Shown: positions 1 to 9,904, numbered from the stretch's first letter. The stretch is 64,000 nucleotides of DNA from Phyto melanocephala (GCA_941918925.1 OW799237.1:18829201-18893200), one strand, 5' to 3'. The notes: generated by a model not told the origin, from the sequence alone. Translations and numbers: made by a program.

Positions 1-690
1 TCCAATAAACTGTGAACATGAAATTTAAAACCAAAAAAAAAAACAAATAAAACATTAAAACAAGATTACGCATTCCAACTGTTAAAAAATTTTTTGTTCT
101 GTGCATGTACGTCACATCAGCCTCGCACTAAACGAAAATAATACATATAAAAACAGTAAAATTTAAATAAATTAAAGGAGAATAAATTAGAGTTTATTTA
201 AAAGTATATTATTGAACATATTACGGCTTATATGGTTTTTAGCCGTTTTTAAGTTAATTAAAATAAAATTAATCAATTTTTACATATTTTATTTATTTAT
301 TATTTTTTATTATTATTGTTATTTATCAATAATTTATTTAAGTACTTTATTTACTTTTTCAAAATGTTAACATTTAATACTTTAAGAAATATTTAAAAAA
401 AAATAATGATTGTAAATGCAAAGTAATACAAAATACAAAAGTGGCTTATTATCATAGATCTTCGACTTAGTAAAATCCGACAAGAAAAAGTGTAACGGAG
501 CTAAATCCTTGAACTTGATAAGCAACTCACATTGGCATGGCATCACAGGTAGAAAGGTCGCAGATAAAAAGGCCCTAACTCGCATTTTTTACGAAATTAA
601 GTTTTTTAGTGATAAAAAAAAATTTACAAAAATACACCTTCACACAAAAATTTAATGCTAAGATATCAAAAATAACAGTTTATTTTTTTT
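1..690. other. AT-rich intergenic DNA, no gene seen
   Basis: Only A/T-rich sequence with homopolymer runs. No open frame here resembles a known protein, and I see no inverted repeats or repeat-family ends. Confidence 0.5.
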
Positions 691-900
691 AGAATATAAA
701 ATGAAAATTTTTACATTAAGTGCTTTTTCATTAAAGGAATTTCTATAACATCATTCAAAATTTATGGCTGTAGCTCTCAAATTTCAGCAACAATGTTGGC
801 CTTGAGTTGTCGGATTGTATCGGGCTTGTTCTCATATACTTGCTCTATCAAATAACCCCAAAATAATTATGTGCCTACAAATCTAGCGAAGGCTCTGGCT
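690..900 (-). pseudogene. Tc3-like transposase C-terminal fragment
   Basis: Reading the minus strand from about 868 gives LFWGYLIEQVYENKPDTIRQ followed by LKANIVAEI and then a stop. This is the 'LWGYLK..VY..KP.TI..LK.NI..EI' block that follows the last catalytic Asp in Tc3-like (IS630/Tc1/mariner superfamily, DDE_3) transposases. Just upstream a damaged SLR-stop-ICR stretch sits where PPRSxDLTP would be expected. The fragment has stops and frameshifts and cannot make an enzyme. It is more diverged than the copy at 4126-5048 and probably belongs to another family of the same superfamily. Confidence 0.6.
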
Positions 901-1740
901 TATTAATATCCGAATTTCTGGAAAAAATTTGCTCTTTAAAAAAGTGGCATTGTATATCGGACAGTGTGTTCAATGGCTACATCCTACTGAAATCAAATCT
1001 TAGGTCTGTTATCAAGAGCGGAGCGTTAAAAATATTCTATAATAAAAATATACCGCTCTCCATTTATGATTACAGGTCCTCCATTTTCATTTTCGAAAAT
1101 TTTTTTTTTTTTATATTTTCAGATGTAATGCCACGCCATACTGTAGACCTAATGAGGTGTACTTGGCATTGATGAATTTGAATTTGGATTTTTAAATAAA
1201 AATTATGATTCAAATAAAAATTAGTTTTAACACTCATAATCAGAATTTCAATTTTGTTTCTGGGCAACTGTTGAAATTTAACTGCAAAAATGTATACTTT
1301 GCCAATGAACTGCGGGTTTTAATTCTTAAACCAATTTCAATTGTTATGGGAATAACAGTAAATAATTATTTAAAATGCACCGTAACGTAAAAGTCATTCC
1401 AAGCTAAGCAGAACACCTTCTGTTAGATGTTTCTTGTATTTCATTAACACTGTTTTCTACACATTCAATATTTTCCGCCTTGCAAATTAAAGGTGGTCAA
1501 ACGTTGCCATGTTGGCGCTGACAATGAACTCATCAACGAATCATTGCTTTAGAGTGTAAGATTATGAAAACAATATGCTTTTAGCCCACCCTGTATGAAT
1601 TAATTTGATTAAACTAATTTGATTGAATTAATTTGATTTAATTTTTAAGATGATACTTGCAATTGGACTATTCTCGTTTTGTGGTTGTTGTAAGATCAAT
1701 ATAAGACAACTTAATTCTGCAACAAGCTAAACTTTATTAA
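901..1740. other. AT-rich intergenic DNA, possibly old transposon remnant
   Basis: No supportable gene. A CCACCCTGTATG motif near 1587 resembles the end of a DNA transposon, so this stretch may be the decayed body of the element whose transposase fragment lies at 690-900. No matching inverted end was found. Confidence 0.25.
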
Positions 1741-2515
1741 AACAAGTAAAAGCGCTATATTCGGCCGTGCCGAATCTTATATACCCTTCACAACGTGTAG
1801 TCATGCAATTCACGTATGTATGTTAAAAAAAACAAAAAAAAAATAAAAAATAAAAAAAAAATTTAAAAAAAAAAAATTTAAAAAAAAAATTAAAAAAAAA
1901 AAAAATTATTATATACATATATAATATATATAAAACAAAAAAAAAATAAAAAAAAAATTAAAAAAAAAAAAATAAAAAAAAATAATAATAAAAATATATA
2001 TAATATATTAAATAAAAAATAAAAAAAAAATAAAAAAAAAATTAAAAAAAAAAATTTTAAAAAAATTTAAAAAAAAATTTTTTTGCCTCAGCTGGGATTC
2101 GATGCCACGTTTTCTCTAACCAGTATACACGTTTGTATGTATGTATGTTGTTGTTGTAATGTTGTTTTTATGAAAAGAAAATCGAGGTGGTCGTGGGTTT
2201 TTGCTCATATCTCAGTTGTTTATCTACCGATGTTTCTGATTTTCAATACCGATCTACTCCCGAATATTTCTGATATTTTAATACCTTACCCGGGTCCAAC
2301 CTATGTCGGGGGGCTTCAAAAAGTTGATTTCAACATACACACGGACAGACGGTCAGACGGACAGACGGACAGACGGTCAGGGCTTAATCGACTCCTCTAT
2401 TCATAAGCTTTCAGAAAATATATACTTTATGGGGTCGGAAATGAAAATTGTAGAAATTTCACACGGAATGACAAACCTATATATACCCTTTTTCACTGTG
2501 TGAAGGGTATAAAAA
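1741..2515 (+). repeat. mini-me-like repeat, copy 1 (full length)
   Basis: A complete copy of the dominant repeat of this window. It starts AACAAGTAAAAGCGCTATAT, then has the hairpin TTCGGC-CGT-GCCGAA and TATACCCTTCACA. About 250 bp of almost pure A/T follow, then GTATGTATGTATGTTGTTG and a moderately conserved region. Next come a GACA/GACG tract around 2342-2378 ((GTCY)n on the other strand), CTTTATGGGGTCGGAAATG and a terminal GTGTGAAGGGTATAAAAA. The terminal TATACCCTTCACA and TGTGAAGGGTATA are inverted copies of each other. There is no coding capacity. The (GTCY)n and TA-rich proto-microsatellites match the published description of dipteran mini-me elements; the family name is my inference. 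Confidence 0.85.
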
Positions 2516-3859
2516 GATGCATTTCTTTGTGCTATGTGCCATCTGGTGCAGCGAACGTCGACGCATTGATGCTTCAGACTTGTATTTATCACTGTACAAT
2601 GACTATGTTTGTCCGGCTATGGCTATGAATAGCTAATATATCGTGAAGTTTCGGAAGGATCCTGATTTCGAGGAAAACTGCTAGAATTTAGAAATGTGAT
2701 ATTGTAAGAGTAAATGAGATATTATCGTAAAATAAAAAATATCATAATGTAATTTTATCAAATTCAATCAGTAGTTTTTAAGACAATCGATTTCAGAAAG
2801 ATGGACAGAAGGACAGACAGACAATACTCTTCAATATTGTATTTTGTATTTTAGAACATTGATAAATTATTGATTAAATTAAAAAAAAAATTAAATTTTT
2901 TTTACAATCTTAATATAAGTACAGATACATACTTACATATGTGTGATATACATATAAAACATTGTTTTCCTTCTGCCCTAATTTTCATAATAAAACAAAT
3001 ATTCAAAAATAAATTTTGTTACAATACAACACCATATTTATTTAAGCAAACTCTAAAAAGAACTAAGACTTTTCTTCCTAATTCAATTAAATTGAACATA
3101 GATTTCAATTAAAAGTTTTAACATTATCAGCAGCATGTCTTAACATGTTCTAATAGCACATGTTTTAACAGCCCCCTACCATCTTCAGAATATCAATTCA
3201 CTTCTTGCTAAATTTACATAAATTTTGTACATTAAATGTTAACTACCCATACATACCTCAGATTTTGTTTTAGCATTTAAATGCTTTTAGCTCCTACGTA
3301 CCTGCAATACTTTAATTGTGTTATTATGTAAATTTGTATATGTGTGTAAGTATTTACTGCTATAACAGTTTGTTATACACGTGTTTAACTAATATAAATT
3401 GATTTAACTTTCTTCTCTACCTTTGAAGAATAGCATTCTTTACATTTATATTTTAATTAGTTTTCGTAATTATTTAACAGTTTAAATGGTATTTTCGTAT
3501 TATTCAATATAAACCAACTCGATTAAAGTAAAATTCATGTGATATCAAGGATTAAGTACAACATGCAATTAGTTAACTATTAAGGTATTTAGATTAAGTG
3601 ATGTATGATATTTTAATATACCTAAGAGTAAAATGGTTTAATATCAAATAAAATAAAAGGAAAAAGTAGAAAATTTTGTGGCAATAAGGAAACACTGCTC
3701 ATACATCAACCCCTGTAAGCGAAATTCTCGTATGTTACGTTTTTTTATAAATCGACTTTTTTATGCAAATTGGTTCTACATCCAGATACATTTCTTTTAA
3801 TTTTGTAATTGACAATTTTTTAAATGCAGCCCTTAATTAAAATTGGACGAAATCGAAGT
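2516..3859. other. AT-rich DNA, no gene seen
   Basis: Mostly unique-looking A/T-rich sequence. A short piece at 2770-2825 (GATGGACAGAAGGACAGACA) resembles the GACA tract of the mini-me-like repeat. Around 3680, GTGGCAATAAGGAAACACTG resembles the end of the GTGGCAA-type MITE found at 31513 and 34441. No host exon recognised. Confidence 0.4.
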
Positions 3860-3906
3860 GTAGCTGACGAATCACGAATCACTACCTGATGAATAAATAT
3901 GCCTTG
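3860..3906 (-). repeat. End fragment of CAAGGC hAT-type MITE
   Basis: The stretch TACCTGATGAATAAATATGC followed by CTTG is identical to one terminal inverted repeat of the elements at 24892-25098 and 35487-35697. The adjacent AGCTGACGAATCA also matches their subterminal part. The other end is missing, so this is a truncated copy. Confidence 0.65.
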
Positions 3907-4125
3907 TATATTTTAAAAGAAAATTTCAGATGTTGTTATTTCTGTTCATAATAAATGTTCATTATTTTAGGTGTTATTATTTATATTAAACAAGTAAGAC
4001 TGCTACATTCGGCCATGTCAAATCTTATATACCCTTCACAACGTGTAGTCATGCAATACAATTGTTTGTATCACCATTCATCTTATATGAAAAACGTATA
4101 TACTTACATATAAAAAACATACATA

Positions 4126-5048
4126 AAGGGTGTTTTTTTAAGCCCGATAGAACTTGAAATTGTAAAAAATAACACAAAAAATTAAATTGTAATCAAAATT
4201 TTTTTTTTATTCGAAAGATCAATACGTGACATTAACATTTGAAAATGATTTCGGGCATATGGGCACCGCGGCTGTTCTTGACGAAGCGCATTCTGGACGT
4301 CCGTTGTTTTATCGCAAAATTGTGTTCAGCGATGAGGCGCATTTTTGGCTTAACGGGTTTGTTAATAAGCAAAATTGCCGCATATGGAGCGAGACCAATC
4401 CACAAGAGACCCTACAGACTCCATTACATCCAGAAAAATGCACCGTTTGGTGCGGTTTTCACGCTGGTGGCATCATCGGACCTTATTTCTTCAAAAATGA
4501 GGCCGGAGCTCGCGTTACGGTCAATGGAGATCGTTACCGCACCATGATCAATGATTTTTTGTTTGAAAATATGGATGACATTGATCCGGAGGAGATGTGG
4601 TTTCAACAGGATGGCGCTACGTGCCATACGGCGAACGCAACCATCGACTTATTGAAATCAAAATTTGGCGATAAGTTGATTTCGAGAAATGGACCTGTCT
4701 ATTGGCCTCCAAGGTCGTGCGATTTGACACCTCTCGATTATTTCCTGTGGGGCTACGTGAAGTCACTGGTTTATGCTGATAAACCAGCAACAATTGACGC
4801 CTTGGAGGCCAGCATTGTTCGTGTTATTCGTGACATACGGCCAGCAGTGCTCGAAAAAGTGGCCCAAAATTGGACGTCCAGAATGCGCTTCGTCAAGAAC
4901 AGTCGCGGTGCCCATATGCCCGAAATTATTTTCAAATGTTAATGTCACGTATTGATCTTTCGAATAAAAAAAAAATTTTGATTACAATTTAATTTTTTGT
5001 GTTATTTTTTACAATTTCAAGTTCTATCGGGCTTAAAAAAACACCCTT
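4126..5048 (+). mobile_element. Tc3-like transposon with 177-bp terminal inverted repeats
   Basis: The 923-bp element is flanked by TA on both sides (4124-4125 and 5049-5050), the target duplication of the Tc1/mariner superfamily. The ends begin AAGGGTGTTTTTTTAAGCCC. By eye, left arm 4126-4302 and right arm 4872-5048 are inverted copies of equal length (177 bp) with two mismatches. The right arm holds the 3' end of the transposase frame, so the left arm is an inverted duplicate of the 3' end and not an original 5' end. Both arms meet the unique interior at the palindrome GGACGTCC. Near identity of the arms suggests a recent origin. Confidence 0.9.
4226..4942 (+). CDS. Chimeric, N-truncated DDE transposase (Tc3-like)
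   Basis: An uninterrupted 238-codon frame encoding the catalytic domain of a Tc1/mariner-superfamily transposase, the enzyme that would excise and insert the element. Residues 1-26 come from the left inverted repeat read against its original coding sense, so they are not transposase sequence. True similarity starts at LFYRKIVFSDEAHFWLNG (residues 27-44). The presumed catalytic acidic residues are Asp36 (FSDEAHF), Asp129 (WFQQDGATCH) and Asp166 (PPRSCDLTPLDYF), with 36 residues between the last two. A C-terminal KNSRGAHMPEIIFKC block matches this insect family. The usual N-terminal helix-turn-helix DNA-binding part (roughly 100 or more residues) is absent, so autonomous end recognition is unlikely. 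Whether the frame is translated is unknown; the ATG may be fortuitous. Confidence 0.8.
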   Translation: MTLTFENDFGHMGTAAVLDEAHSGRPLFYRKIVFSDEAHFWLNGFVNKQNCRIWSETNPQETLQTPLHPEKCTVWCGFHAGGIIGPYFFKNEAGARVTVNGDRYRTMINDFLFENMDDIDPEEMWFQQDGATCHTANATIDLLKSKFGDKLISRNGPVYWPPRSCDLTPLDYFLWGYVKSLVYADKPATIDALEASIVRVIRDIRPAVLEKVAQNWTSRMRFVKNSRGAHMPEIIFKC

Positions 5049-5724
5049 TATATAAAAAAACATCCCATTGTAAAATAATAAATTTACGTATGTATGTTAA
5101 AAAAAAAAATAAAAAAAAAATTTTAAAAAGAAATTACAAAAAAAATAAAAAAAAAATTGTAAAAAAATATTTAATATATTTATAATAAATATAAAACGGA
5201 CAAAAAAAATATTTAAAAAAAATAATAAAAATATAAATAATATATTAAATAAAAAAAAAATAAAAAAAAAATTTAAAAAAATATAAATATATATAAAAAA
5301 ATTTTTTTTTGGCTTAGCTAGGATTCGATGTCACGTTTTCTCTAACCAGTATACACGTTTGTATGTATGTATGTTGTTGTTTTAATGTTGTTTTTGTGAA
5401 AAAAAATCGAGGTGGTCGTGGGTTTTTGTTCATATCTCAGTTGTTTATGTACCGATGTTTCTGATTTTCAATACCGATCTACTCCCGAATATTTCTGATA
5501 TTTTAATATCTCACCCGGGTCCATGCGATGTCGGGGGGTTTCAAAAAGTTGATTTCAACATACAAACGGACAGACGGACAGACTGACAGAGCTTAATCGA
5601 CTCCCCTATTCATAAGCTTTCAGAAAATATATACTTTATGGGTTCGGAAATGAAAATTGTAGAAATTTCACACGGAATGACAAACCTATATATACCCTTT
5701 TTCACTGAGTGAAGGGTATAAAAA

Positions 5725-5982
5725 TATTAAAAAAATAATAAATATAATAAAAATATAAATAATAAATATAAAATAAAAAATTAAAAAAAAACTTAAAAAA
5801 AAATTTAAAAAACATAAAAATAATAAAAAAATATAATTAATATATAAAATAAAAAATAAACAAATAAATAAAAAATTAATTTTGTATGTATGTATGTATG
5901 TTGTTGTTGTGTTAAAAAAAAACGAGGTGGCTGTGGTTTTTTGCTCATATCTCAGTTGTTTATGTACCAATTGTCTACCATT
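5725..5982 (+). repeat. Partial mini-me-like copy, adjoining copy 2
   Basis: Directly after copy 2 ends, a second A/T tract appears. It is followed by GTATGTATGTATGTATGTTG, ACGAGGTGGCTGTGG, TTGCTCATATCTCAGTTG and TTTATGTACC, which is the middle of the same repeat. It lacks the head, the GACA tract and the tail. The layout suggests a head-to-tail partial duplication or a second truncated insertion. Confidence 0.7.
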
Positions 5983-6010
5983 TTATTATTTGAGATAAAC
6001 ATATTATATG

Positions 6011-6510
6011 ACTAGCTTGTGCCCGCGATTTTGTCTGCGTAGTTATCGGGATAAAAGGTAGACTTTGTACTAACAACAATAATAAAAATATTTACAACAA
6101 AACAAACCCGTTATGATGTGTGATGATAAGTTTGCCAACGACTTCGCGTTATTATCGTGATAAAAAATATGTGCCGAATTTCATTTAGTTCCGTTTAGCG
6201 GTTTTTGCGTGATTGAGTAGGTAGGTAGGTAGGTAGGTAAGGCTGGTGCAAAGTTACCCTCACACCTTCACTCGGAGACTATTACGGTCCATTGTGACGC
6301 CTTAATAGAGAGAAGAATAGAATAAGAATAGAAATATTTAGGATAGAAGAGAAAGAGAAGCAGACAATTCCAGAGTCTCCGGCGGGAATCGAACCCGCAA
6401 CCCCTAAACAACTGACTTGTCCATTACTGACTGGTCCACAGGGGCACTCTATTGATTGAGTAACAAATATCCACACATACAAACATTCAAATTTATTATA
6501 TTAGTAGGAT
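6011..6510 (+). repeat. Dispersed repeat ending TTAGTAGGAT, interrupted by a SINE
   Basis: Begins near ACTAGCTTGTGCCCGCGATT and contains GCCGAATTTCATTTAGTTCC and TTTTTGCGTGATTGAGTA. After the SINE it continues ACAAATATCCACACATACAA and ends ATTATATTAGTAGGAT. Shorter related copies occur at 50150-50310 and 57483-57640. The motif set is widespread in insect genomes. I cannot assign it to an element class with confidence; a LINE 3' end is one possibility. Confidence 0.7.
6220..6452 (-). mobile_element. tRNA-derived SINE with target duplication
   Basis: Read on the minus strand, the head (6452 to about 6370) looks like a degenerate tRNA gene. It has GTGCCCCTGTGGACCAGTCA (A-box-like) and then GGGTTCGATTCCCGCCGG, whose GGTTCGATTCC is a perfect RNA polymerase III B box. 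A CT-rich stretch and a unique body follow, ending GTAACTTTGCACCAGCC and a (TACC)n tail at 6220-6242. The element is bounded by a 10-bp direct repeat TGATTGAGTA (6210-6219 and 6453-6462). It would be transcribed by Pol III and moved by LINE enzymes in trans. Confidence 0.85.
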
Positions 6511-7120
6511 ATCAACCCACTGTGCAACGGCACAAATTTTTTAGATGTGAACTTTGACATTATAAAATAGTCAAAAATAGATTTCTTTGACAGTTCTCTA
6601 GAGAATATTTTGTAAAAACATACTTAAACCAGGAATATTTACGACAGAATAAAAAACACTCTTTCCACCGAAATAATTAGGCACCACAGTATACAAAAGT
6701 GTGTTACCGTCTATTCATTTCACATTAAATTAAATATCGGAAAAAAGCGCATTAATAAAATATTTATATCGCTAATGAACCAGCATGTTACCATTAGTAA
6801 CATTACATCAAATTGATTTTATTTCAATTAAATAAAAAAAATCACAGAGAAAACATAGAATTCGTAAAATACATTCAATGTTTGAATTAATTATTAAAAA
6901 CAAAGTTTGCCATTTACATAATAAATAAAATTTGTAGCTGAAAGGCGAAAAGAATAAACAAAAATACTAAATACAACTGCAGAAAAATAAACACATTTAC
7001 AAATAGACATGTGTGTGTACTGTGTGTGTAAATCGAATGAAATTCATTAAATAAGTTGCATTTTATACTAATTTAATAATTACCACCACTACTACCAAAA
7101 GACAGCATTTTAACTGCAAA
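6511..7120. other. AT-rich DNA, no gene seen
   Basis: Unique-looking A/T-rich sequence between two mobile elements. No coding or structural signal recognised. Confidence 0.45.
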
Positions 7121-7492
7121 TCTATAAAAGTGAAATTCTGGGTGTGAGTGTGTGTTAGGTATAGACTCCGAAACCGTAAATCCGATCGTACTCAAACTTT
7201 GCCAAGTTATTTTACACATTCCAGAGAGTGTTTATGGGTGGTAAAAAGTGAGCGGGGTTACGCCCATAAAAATAAGTTATAATTTTCAGCTACTTGAACT
7301 TTACCGATTTTTCTGAAACTTTGCACACATATTGAGCTCTCATGACTGTAAGTTTCGTGATTAGAAAAGTGGGCAGTGCCACGCCCATGAAAAAGTTTTA
7401 ATATTTAGCTTCCTGCACTTGGTGTTCAATTAAAATTCAGAATGCATTTTTATTCATTAAGGGGCGTAGCTACGCGCGCCGGGCATGGCTAG
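7121..7492 (+). mobile_element. Non-autonomous Helitron, short form
   Basis: Begins TCTATAAAAGTGAAATTCTG after an A and ends GGGCATGGCTAG before a T. These are the TC...CTAG termini and A/T insertion context of Helitrons. The 3' end carries the 12-bp palindrome GCGTAGCTACGC at 7465-7476, in the usual hairpin position. Internally there is one full copy of a roughly 120-bp unit (ACCGATTTTTCTGAAACTTT ... GTGCCACGCCCAT). No Rep/helicase coding is present. The relative at 57676-58657 has about six units. Confidence 0.85.
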
Positions 7493-8477
7493 TATACATT
7501 TAAACAAACAAATATGCATTTAAACTTAAACATGTATTCGTGTATACTCTGTACTTACATTTATGCAAACATACAATTTCAAAAATTGTTACTGCTACCT
7601 TTGTATAGAATTGAACATTTTATTTTTAATTATCCATCCATTCTATGATCCCTTGTTTGCACCACGATACCCAACATATTATTTAGCCAATTTAACCATT
7701 TTAGAGGATTTCTAGAAACGCACGCACTTAAAATAATGCTGCTGAAATAAAATACCAACAAATCACGTTCATGTTATTTTTATTGATTTAGCAATAACAT
7801 GTGTTTCCGTTAAAATATTTACTTTGCGGTTGCCGTTAAAACATTGAAAAATACCTAAAAATACTACGAAAATCATAGGAGATCGCAACGGAACAGAAAT
7901 TCAGATTCAAATGTGGGAGTAATTGATACTTGTGTCATATAAATTAAGCCCAACAGTTTGTTATTCTATTAAGAATTTGTGAATAAACCTTTAAAAAAGA
8001 GACTTAAAAATAAAAGAAAAGAAAATATAAAAAATTTCGCTAAAAATATATTGGAAAATGTTAGAAATAAAAAATTTTTTAAACATTTTCTATTAATTTT
8101 TATTGATTTTTTTAGGCTTTAGATCTTTATAACCAATTTTAAATTAATGTTGTTTTATTTATAAAAATTTTTTTTTTTTATATATATTTATTTTCGATAT
8201 TTCGAACATCTTCGGTGCTTTTCTTCAGGAACTAAAAAACAAAATAAATTACAATTAATATCACAAACTAAAAAATGTTTTCTCCTTTATACATATAAAG
8301 TTTTTAACAACAAAATTTTTTTAACAAAATATATTCTACGTATTAATATTTTTTCTTTAAACAAAATTAATAACTTGAATATTGTTGCATTACGTTGAGT
8401 AAAGCCGTTCTATGTAAAAGTTCAAAGCTCACTAACGATGTTTTTGTTTATACATATATTGTTATTATGTGTCTGTA
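7493..8477. other. AT-rich DNA with a short conserved motif
   Basis: No gene. At about 8190-8235 lies TATTTTCGATATTTCGAACA followed by CATCTTCGG and CTTCAGGAAC. The same layout (minus strand) occurs near 43370-43412. Otherwise it is unremarkable A/T-rich sequence. Confidence 0.4.
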
Positions 8478-9164
8478 ATGCTAGGCGCACAATTGGGACG
8501 AACGACGAATTTTTCGTCGCGAATATTCGTCATCAAAAATAAAACACATTTGTGTATATGAGAATGCATACAATTGTGGCGTCAGTCGAAGTTCGCTACA
8601 CGCGGCGAACTCTGCATTAGATTTATTTCTATTTCTTACGCCGGCGAACGACGAACAAAATGGTACGAGGTGACTATTTTTAATGAAATTTGGGTTTACT
8701 TCTCAACTTTTTAAGAAAATAAAGTTAGTTTTTACTTTAATAATTGTTTTATTTTTTATTTTAAAACATTTAAAATAAGTATAAACAAGTTAAGTACAAA
8801 AATTTGTTTTTAATTGTGTTTTTGCAAATTTTAAGTTTATTAAGTGATCTTTTTTTTATATGGTCACACTATTAGCTGTTATACACAAAGAAAATTTTTA
8901 TTATTGTTTAATGCACCAACCCACGACATTCTTTGCAAACGTTTGCTTATACGTAAACAAGTTTTTATTTTCACAAATAATTAAATTCTTCGATTATTTT
9001 TGTTTTTTCTTTTCACAAACACTAAACAATTTTATCAACTATAAAAGATGTTACTTTTTCGTCGTTGTTGTGCTTCACACGACGAATTTGCACAGCGAAT
9101 TTTTACCGAAGAGTTCGTCGTGTTGGGCGAAAATCGTCGTTCGTCCCAATTGTGCGCCGAGCAT
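8478..9164. mobile_element. 687-bp DNA element with 31-bp inverted repeats
   Basis: The left end ATGCTAGGCGCACAATTGGG (8478 onward) and the right end at 9134-9164 are inverted copies over 31 bp with one mismatch (A/C at the sixth base). Subterminal GACGAA/TTCGTC words recur on both sides. The interior is A/T-rich with no transposase. No clear target duplication was found, so the superfamily is undetermined. An open frame inside shows no similarity I recognise and is probably chance. Confidence 0.75.
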
Positions 9165-9330
9165 GAGTGTGTGCAATATTAAAAATTGTTGTCCAGAATT
9201 TATCTTTAGAAAGTGTAATTGTTAAGAAAATATTTTTTTTAATAAAAAGCTGTTCAAAAATTATACAGTGTGGCCTAAAAGTTATTTAATAATTTAATAA
9301 CTTTTTCGTTTATAAATTTTTTTTATTTTT

Positions 9331-9495
9331 ATACCCTCCACCAAAAAATTTTAAGGGTATATTTATTTTGTCATTCTCTTTGTTGCACATCAAAACATCA
9401 ATTTAAAATTTCAAAAAGTTTATATTTTCTGAGTCCTGGTTTCATTTTAAGGTGATCTAACTATGTCCGTCCGTCTGTACGTCTGGAGAATAAAT
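9331..9495 (-). repeat. mini-me-like tail fragment, diverged subfamily
   Basis: TTTTTATACCCTCCACC, then GGGTATATTTATTTTGTCAT and GTTTATATTTTCTGAG, then GTCCGTCCGTCTGTACGTCT. This is the tail of the repeat superfamily in reverse orientation, with the GTCY tract, but diverged from the main group. Confidence 0.6.
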
Positions 9496-9744
9496 AATGG
9501 AGAGGGTCAGAACTGAACAAGGAACCATAATAATATAATTTTATTATTAAAATAAGCGATACATTATTTAACCGCACATCTTAACGTCAGGAATTTCGCT
9601 CTCTGAAGAAATTATTTCTTGCTGAAGTGGCACTTAAACCGGTAGGCAGAAAATTTAACGAGTAAAACAAAGTGCAACACTTGGCAAGAAATGAAATCAA
9701 TTTTATTTAAGATCTGATTATGAGCGATGAAGTTATTTTGTATT

Positions 9745-9900
9745 GAAGTTATTTTGTATGCCTTCCGTAAACGCTATAATCTCAGACTGTAAAACACTTT
9801 TGTGATCTGGTAGACAGAAGTATTTAGCTCCGTTACGGCTTATGGTATATAAACCCTTTTGGGTTCGGTTAACAATCTTCATTCCGTCTACATAAAGATC
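9745..9900 (-). pseudogene. LINE RNase H domain fragment
   Basis: The minus strand from 9900 reads DLYVDGMKIVNR, then a short spacer, then LPDHKSVLQSEIIAF and EGIQ. This resembles the RNase H domain of R1/Jockey/LOA-type LINEs, where a YTDGSK-like motif carries the first catalytic Asp and the Glu of an AEI-like helix (here SEI) is the second. Flanking sequence could not be joined into a longer frame. It is a dead remnant. Confidence 0.55.
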
Positions 9901-9904
9901 GTTT

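Larger units (their letters stand above)
3989..5724 (+). repeat. mini-me-like repeat, copy 2, interrupted by a Tc3-like element
   Basis: The head (AAACAAGTAAGACTGCTACA, damaged hairpin, TATACCCTTCACAACG) runs to 4125 and resumes at 5049 with TATAAAAAAACATCCCATTG. It continues through the A/T tract, GTATGTATGTATGTTGTTG, the GACA tract and the terminal GAGTGAAGGGTATAAAAA. Removing 4126-5048 plus one TA restores the order seen in the uninterrupted copy at 37452-38255. The repeat therefore predates the Tc3-like insertion. Confidence 0.85.

Noticed and set aside
2083..2406. 107-codon plus-strand open frame
   Set aside because: It lies wholly inside a mini-me-like repeat whose other copies are not open; the RRSDGQTDRRS part is the GACA microsatellite.
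5686..5970. 94-codon minus-strand frame rich in Phe and Ile resembling a membrane protein
   Set aside because: Composition comes from the A/T tract of a repeat; no membrane-protein family is matched.
6368..6450. Functional tRNA gene
   Set aside because: The tRNA-like part lacks a convincing complete cloverleaf and is followed by a SINE body, a tail and a target duplication.
6282..6482. Protein-coding minus-strand open frame of 66 codons
   Set aside because: It is the SINE head read as protein; the Pol III B box and flanking duplication explain the sequence.
8860..9225. 121-codon plus-strand open frame
   Set aside because: It runs through the interior and right inverted repeat of the 8478-9164 element, with phenylalanine-rich noise composition.
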